Shown here in pieces: positions 5,934-7,306 of a stretch of DNA of 7,306 nt. Location of the stretch: positions 1-7,306 of the forward strand of contig CALBPH010000823.1 of NCBI GenBank assembly GCA_937899365.1, in the 5' to 3' direction. The notes beneath the pieces are model-generated. The model saw only the letters and a list, made by a program, of their open reading frames with translations, ran no database searches and was not told the origin of the DNA. Positions within the stretch are counted from its first letter, which is position 1; each line of letters opens with the position of its first letter. The stretch is from an uncultured Leptolyngbya sp. GTDB taxonomy: Bacteria > Cyanobacteriota > Cyanobacteriia > Phormidesmidales > Phormidesmidaceae. Position numbers and translations under genes: made by a program.

Positions 5934-6128
5934 ATGTATAAGAAAAATGAGGCTAGCGGTTTTCAGTTACAAGAGCAACAAAACCTTACCCGTACAGGTT
6001 GGTTAGTGTGGCTTTTGTGCCTGATTCTGTCCACCAGCGGTTCACTGGCGTTTTTGTCTTGGGCAAAAGCTGGTTTCGAATGGCAAGCGCCTAGTCCGAG
6101 TTCGTTATTTCCTAGAAGTAACAACTAG
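5934..6128 (+). CDS. Candidate small single-span membrane protein, hypothetical (64 aa)
   Basis: I do not recognise the family. A polar N-terminus (MYKKNEASGFQLQEQQ) is followed by one hydrophobic segment at about residues 21-43, with Cys29 inside it, then a short C-terminal tail rich in Ser and Pro. The basic N-terminus suggests it faces the cytoplasm, which would put the tail in the periplasm or lumen. The ATG at 5934 is the first start after an in-frame TAG at 5919-5921. No Shine-Dalgarno is seen; the upstream bases are AT-rich. A strong intrinsic terminator 71 bp after the stop, in the same direction, shows that a transcript probably passes through here. That is the main support that the gene is real rather than chance. 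Confidence 0.5.
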   Translation: MYKKNEASGFQLQEQQNLTRTGWLVWLLCLILSTSGSLAFLSWAKAGFEWQAPSPSSLFPRSNN

Positions 6129-6199
6129 TGCTGCAATAGCGCTTTTCCCTAACTCAGTTTTTGAGGGTGTCAAAATTTCAATGAAGAAGGCTATTAAAT

Positions 6200-6230
6200 A
6201 ACCCCCGGTACACTCTGTGCACCGGGGGTT
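6200..6230 (+). terminator. Intrinsic terminator downstream of the 64-aa ORF
   Basis: AACCCCCGGT (6200-6209) pairs perfectly with ACCGGGGGTT (6221-6230). After one mismatch, CAC/GTG extends the stem to a three-base loop. A T-rich tail (GTTTCGTTAT) follows at 6231-6240. On the opposite strand the hairpin is also followed by a T-rich stretch, so it could work both ways, but the only gene that needs it is the plus-strand ORF ending at 6128. Confidence 0.85.
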
Positions 6231-6240
6231 GTTTCGTTAT

Positions 6241-6525
6241 AAGAAGCTCTCTATAGGATGAAGAAGCAGTATGTCTGCCCTCTGTATCTACAATGGCCTA
6301 AATCCTGTTTTCGGACATCCGTTCCGCCAGCTTATTTATGGGATGTCGGACAAATGTCCCAGCAGAGACAAGCTTTAACTAAATGTGACAGACATCCTTT
6401 ACTTTCCGCTTACTCCGTGTAAGTGCCTAAAAACCTTCCAACGGTGTCAAATCATCGAGGCACAATTGAGGCCCAGATACGTCTGATCTCCTGATGGAGT
6501 TAGCGGCTTCATAACGTGAGTTTGG
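6241..6525. other. Intergenic stretch with repeated GACATCC inverted motifs
   Basis: No coding region or RNA gene is recognised. GACATCC (6314-6320) is inverted as GGATGTC (6341-6347) and recurs at 6391-6397. GGACA-AA-TGTCC (6348-6359) directly follows the second copy. This clustering within 85 bp could be a regulatory region, but it lies more than 330 bp before the next gene, so a link to that gene is uncertain. Confidence 0.4.
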
Positions 6526-6557
6526 CGTTGCTGAGCTTCGAGGCGATTTTCTCTGGG
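6526..6557 (-). repeat. Partial copy of the 87-bp repeat (right-end fragment)
   Basis: Read on the minus strand, this matches the right end of copy 1: about 24 of 30 bases agree, including an identical 11-base block CAGAGAAAATC and the terminus TCAGCAACG (CGTTGCTGA at 6526-6534 on the plus strand). It directly abuts the full copy at 6558. A matching opposite terminus, TCAGCAACG, lies at 6692-6700 beyond that copy, which would fit an older element interrupted by the full copy. Confidence 0.7.
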
Positions 6558-6644
6558 CATTGCTGCTCCTCAGGATGGCTTTATCTGCAAGATACTGTCA
6601 AATAGCATGTCTAACCGGTCGGTTCATCCTCTAAATTAGCAACG
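6558..6644 (-). repeat. 87-bp structured repeat, full copy 3 (inverted)
   Basis: Its reverse complement aligns without gaps to 2969-3055: 76 of 87 bases match, and ten of the eleven differences are transitions. Element positions 40-65 are identical. The termini are less perfect than in copy 2 (8 of 10 pairs, including one G-U), but the inner stem is better (AGGATG/CATCCT, six Watson-Crick pairs). The AACC/GGTT and ATGCT/AGTAT hairpins are kept, with G-U and Watson-Crick pairs exchanged relative to copy 2. It ends 89 bp before the start of the PhnD-like gene. Confidence 0.85.
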
Positions 6645-6691
6645 GCTGCTTTGAGAAAGTCTGATTGACTACGCCCGCTCGGTGCCATCAA

Positions 6692-6700
6692 TCAGCAACG
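6692..6700. repeat. Isolated repeat terminus TCAGCAACG
   Basis: Nine bases identical to the right terminus of copy 2, in the form expected to pair with CGTTGCTGA at 6526-6534 and so enclose the 175-bp composite cluster. The bases between 6645 and 6691 show little similarity to the element. A chance match is possible. Confidence 0.4.
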
Positions 6701-6733
6701 GCGTGAATTTTAAGGTTATTCAACTTTTTATTC

Positions 6734-7306
6734 ATGAAATCTTTACAACAAACTGCGCTCAAGCCGATGCCATCTCTCCCTCACTGCGCTTCATTGGGAC
6801 TTATCCTACTGGTTGGTCTGGGTGGAATGTTGGGATGTACTCGACTGCAGTCTCCACCGACTGAGATTGTTTCTCCACCTGCCGAGCAGGCTAGTTTACG
6901 CATTAGCGTGCTGCCCACTCACAGTGAAACTGAGCAAATGCGGATGATCGCACCGCTCGATGCTCATCTGGAAAAAGTGCTGGGTCAGCCAGTTGATTTT
7001 TTGATTTCAGAAAGCTATCAAGACACTGTTGCCATGCTTGTGGATGGTCGAGCTAATGCGGCCTACACAGGGGCGGCGTCCTATCTAGAGATGGAAGAGT
7101 TGGGGCTAGAGGTGACGCCCATCGTAGCCTCCATTGATCAATTTAGCAGCCGTCCCTGGTATCGTGCTGGCATCATTGTGCGGGCTGATAGCACCATCGA
7201 GACCTTAGCGGATCTCAAAGGTAAACGGGTGGCTTTTGTAAATCCGTCTTCCACATCGGGTTATTTGATGCCTCGGGCTGCGTTGCAGCGGTTAAACATC
7301 GATCCT
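6734..7306 (+). CDS. PhnD-like (phosphonate/phosphite type) substrate-binding lipoprotein, 5' part
   Basis: The frame is open to the window edge, giving 191 codons of a protein usually near 300 aa. It resembles the PhnD/PtxB type of periplasmic binding proteins, which capture phosphonate, phosphite or phosphate for an ABC transporter. A lipoprotein signal sequence (hydrophobic 21-34) ends in the lipobox MLG-Cys35. A Ser/Pro-rich linker follows, then the fold start LRISVLPTHSE (55-65), DAHLEKVLGQPVDF (76-89), GRANAAYTGAASYL (105-118), and the family signature ADLKGKRVAFVNPSSTSGY (159-177); the usual first Asp of DPxSTSG is Asn170. An in-frame TGA at 6704-6706 and no earlier ATG fix the start at 6734 or at Met12 (6767); no Shine-Dalgarno is well placed. 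Transporter genes would be expected downstream, out of view. A PhnD-like sensor domain fused to a signalling protein is a less likely alternative. Confidence 0.88.
   Translation, partial: MKSLQQTALKPMPSLPHCASLGLILLVGLGGMLGCTRLQSPPTEIVSPPAEQASLRISVLPTHSETEQMRMIAPLDAHLEKVLGQPVDFLISESYQDTVAMLVDGRANAAYTGAASYLEMEELGLEVTPIVASIDQFSSRPWYRAGIIVRADSTIETLADLKGKRVAFVNPSSTSGYLMPRAALQRLNIDP

Noticed and set aside
6374..6381. TTTAACTA, one match to the cyanobacterial PHO-box repeat PyTTAAPyPy(T/A), upstream of the PhnD-like gene
   Set aside because: A PHO box needs tandem repeats with fixed spacing. Only one unit is present, more than 350 bp before the gene.
6682..6864. 60-codon plus-strand frame starting at 6682
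   Set aside because: It overlaps, in another frame, the start of the PhnD-like lipoprotein gene, which has clear family motifs and a signal sequence.
1..7306. Search for CRISPR arrays, tRNA or rRNA genes, phage genes and a transposase
   Set aside because: No regularly spaced repeats, tRNA-like folds, rRNA segments or transposase motifs were found. The repeat copies are dispersed and without spacers.

Overview
The window looks like chromosomal DNA from a cyanobacterium. The octamer GCGATCGC (HIP1), typical of that phylum, occurs three times. Shine-Dalgarno sites are mostly weak or absent, and the proteins read like cyanobacterial members of their families. This assignment is inference, since no marker gene (rRNA, photosystem, phycobilisome) is present.

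Layout from left to right. (1) Positions 45-2810, minus strand: an intact P2-type cation-transporting ATPase of 921 aa. Its phosphorylation loop reads DKTGA instead of DKTGT, and a run of ten C crosses the coding strand. (2) Positions 2811-3277: a divergent intergenic region. It holds a diverged tandem duplication that includes the ATPase start codon, a possible 15-codon leader ORF ending in an ATGA overlap with the ATPase start, a candidate promoter with two adjacent palindromes, and one full copy of an 87-bp inverted-terminal repeat element. (3) Positions 3278-3490, plus strand: a 70-aa hydrophobic membrane protein. A strong hairpin then separates it from the converging gene. (4) Positions 3533-5575, minus strand: an exported S9-family serine peptidase of 680 aa with a complete Ser-Asp-His triad. 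(5) Positions 5576-5933: intergenic, with an 8-bp inverted repeat. (6) Positions 5934-6128, plus strand: a candidate 64-aa single-span membrane protein, followed by a clear intrinsic terminator at 6200-6230. (7) Positions 6241-6733: intergenic, with a composite cluster of the same repeat family in inverted orientation. (8) Position 6734 to the window end, plus strand: the first 191 codons of a PhnD-like (phosphonate/phosphite type) periplasmic-binding lipoprotein.

The genes do not form an obvious operon. Strands alternate, and each gene seems to be its own unit: ion transport, periplasmic proteolysis, solute capture and two unknown small membrane proteins. What links the window is the repeat family. 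A partial copy at 1-53 ends inside the ATPase gene and supplies its last two codons and stop. A full copy lies at 2969-3055 in the same orientation, so the ATPase is bracketed by direct copies. A third full-length copy at 6558-6644 is inverted and sits next to fragments of a further copy. The two full copies differ at 11 of 87 positions, ten of them transitions. Several differences keep base pairing in a foldable layout of an outer stem, an inner stem and two hairpins. I do not recognise the family by name. It is the best candidate here for something undescribed.
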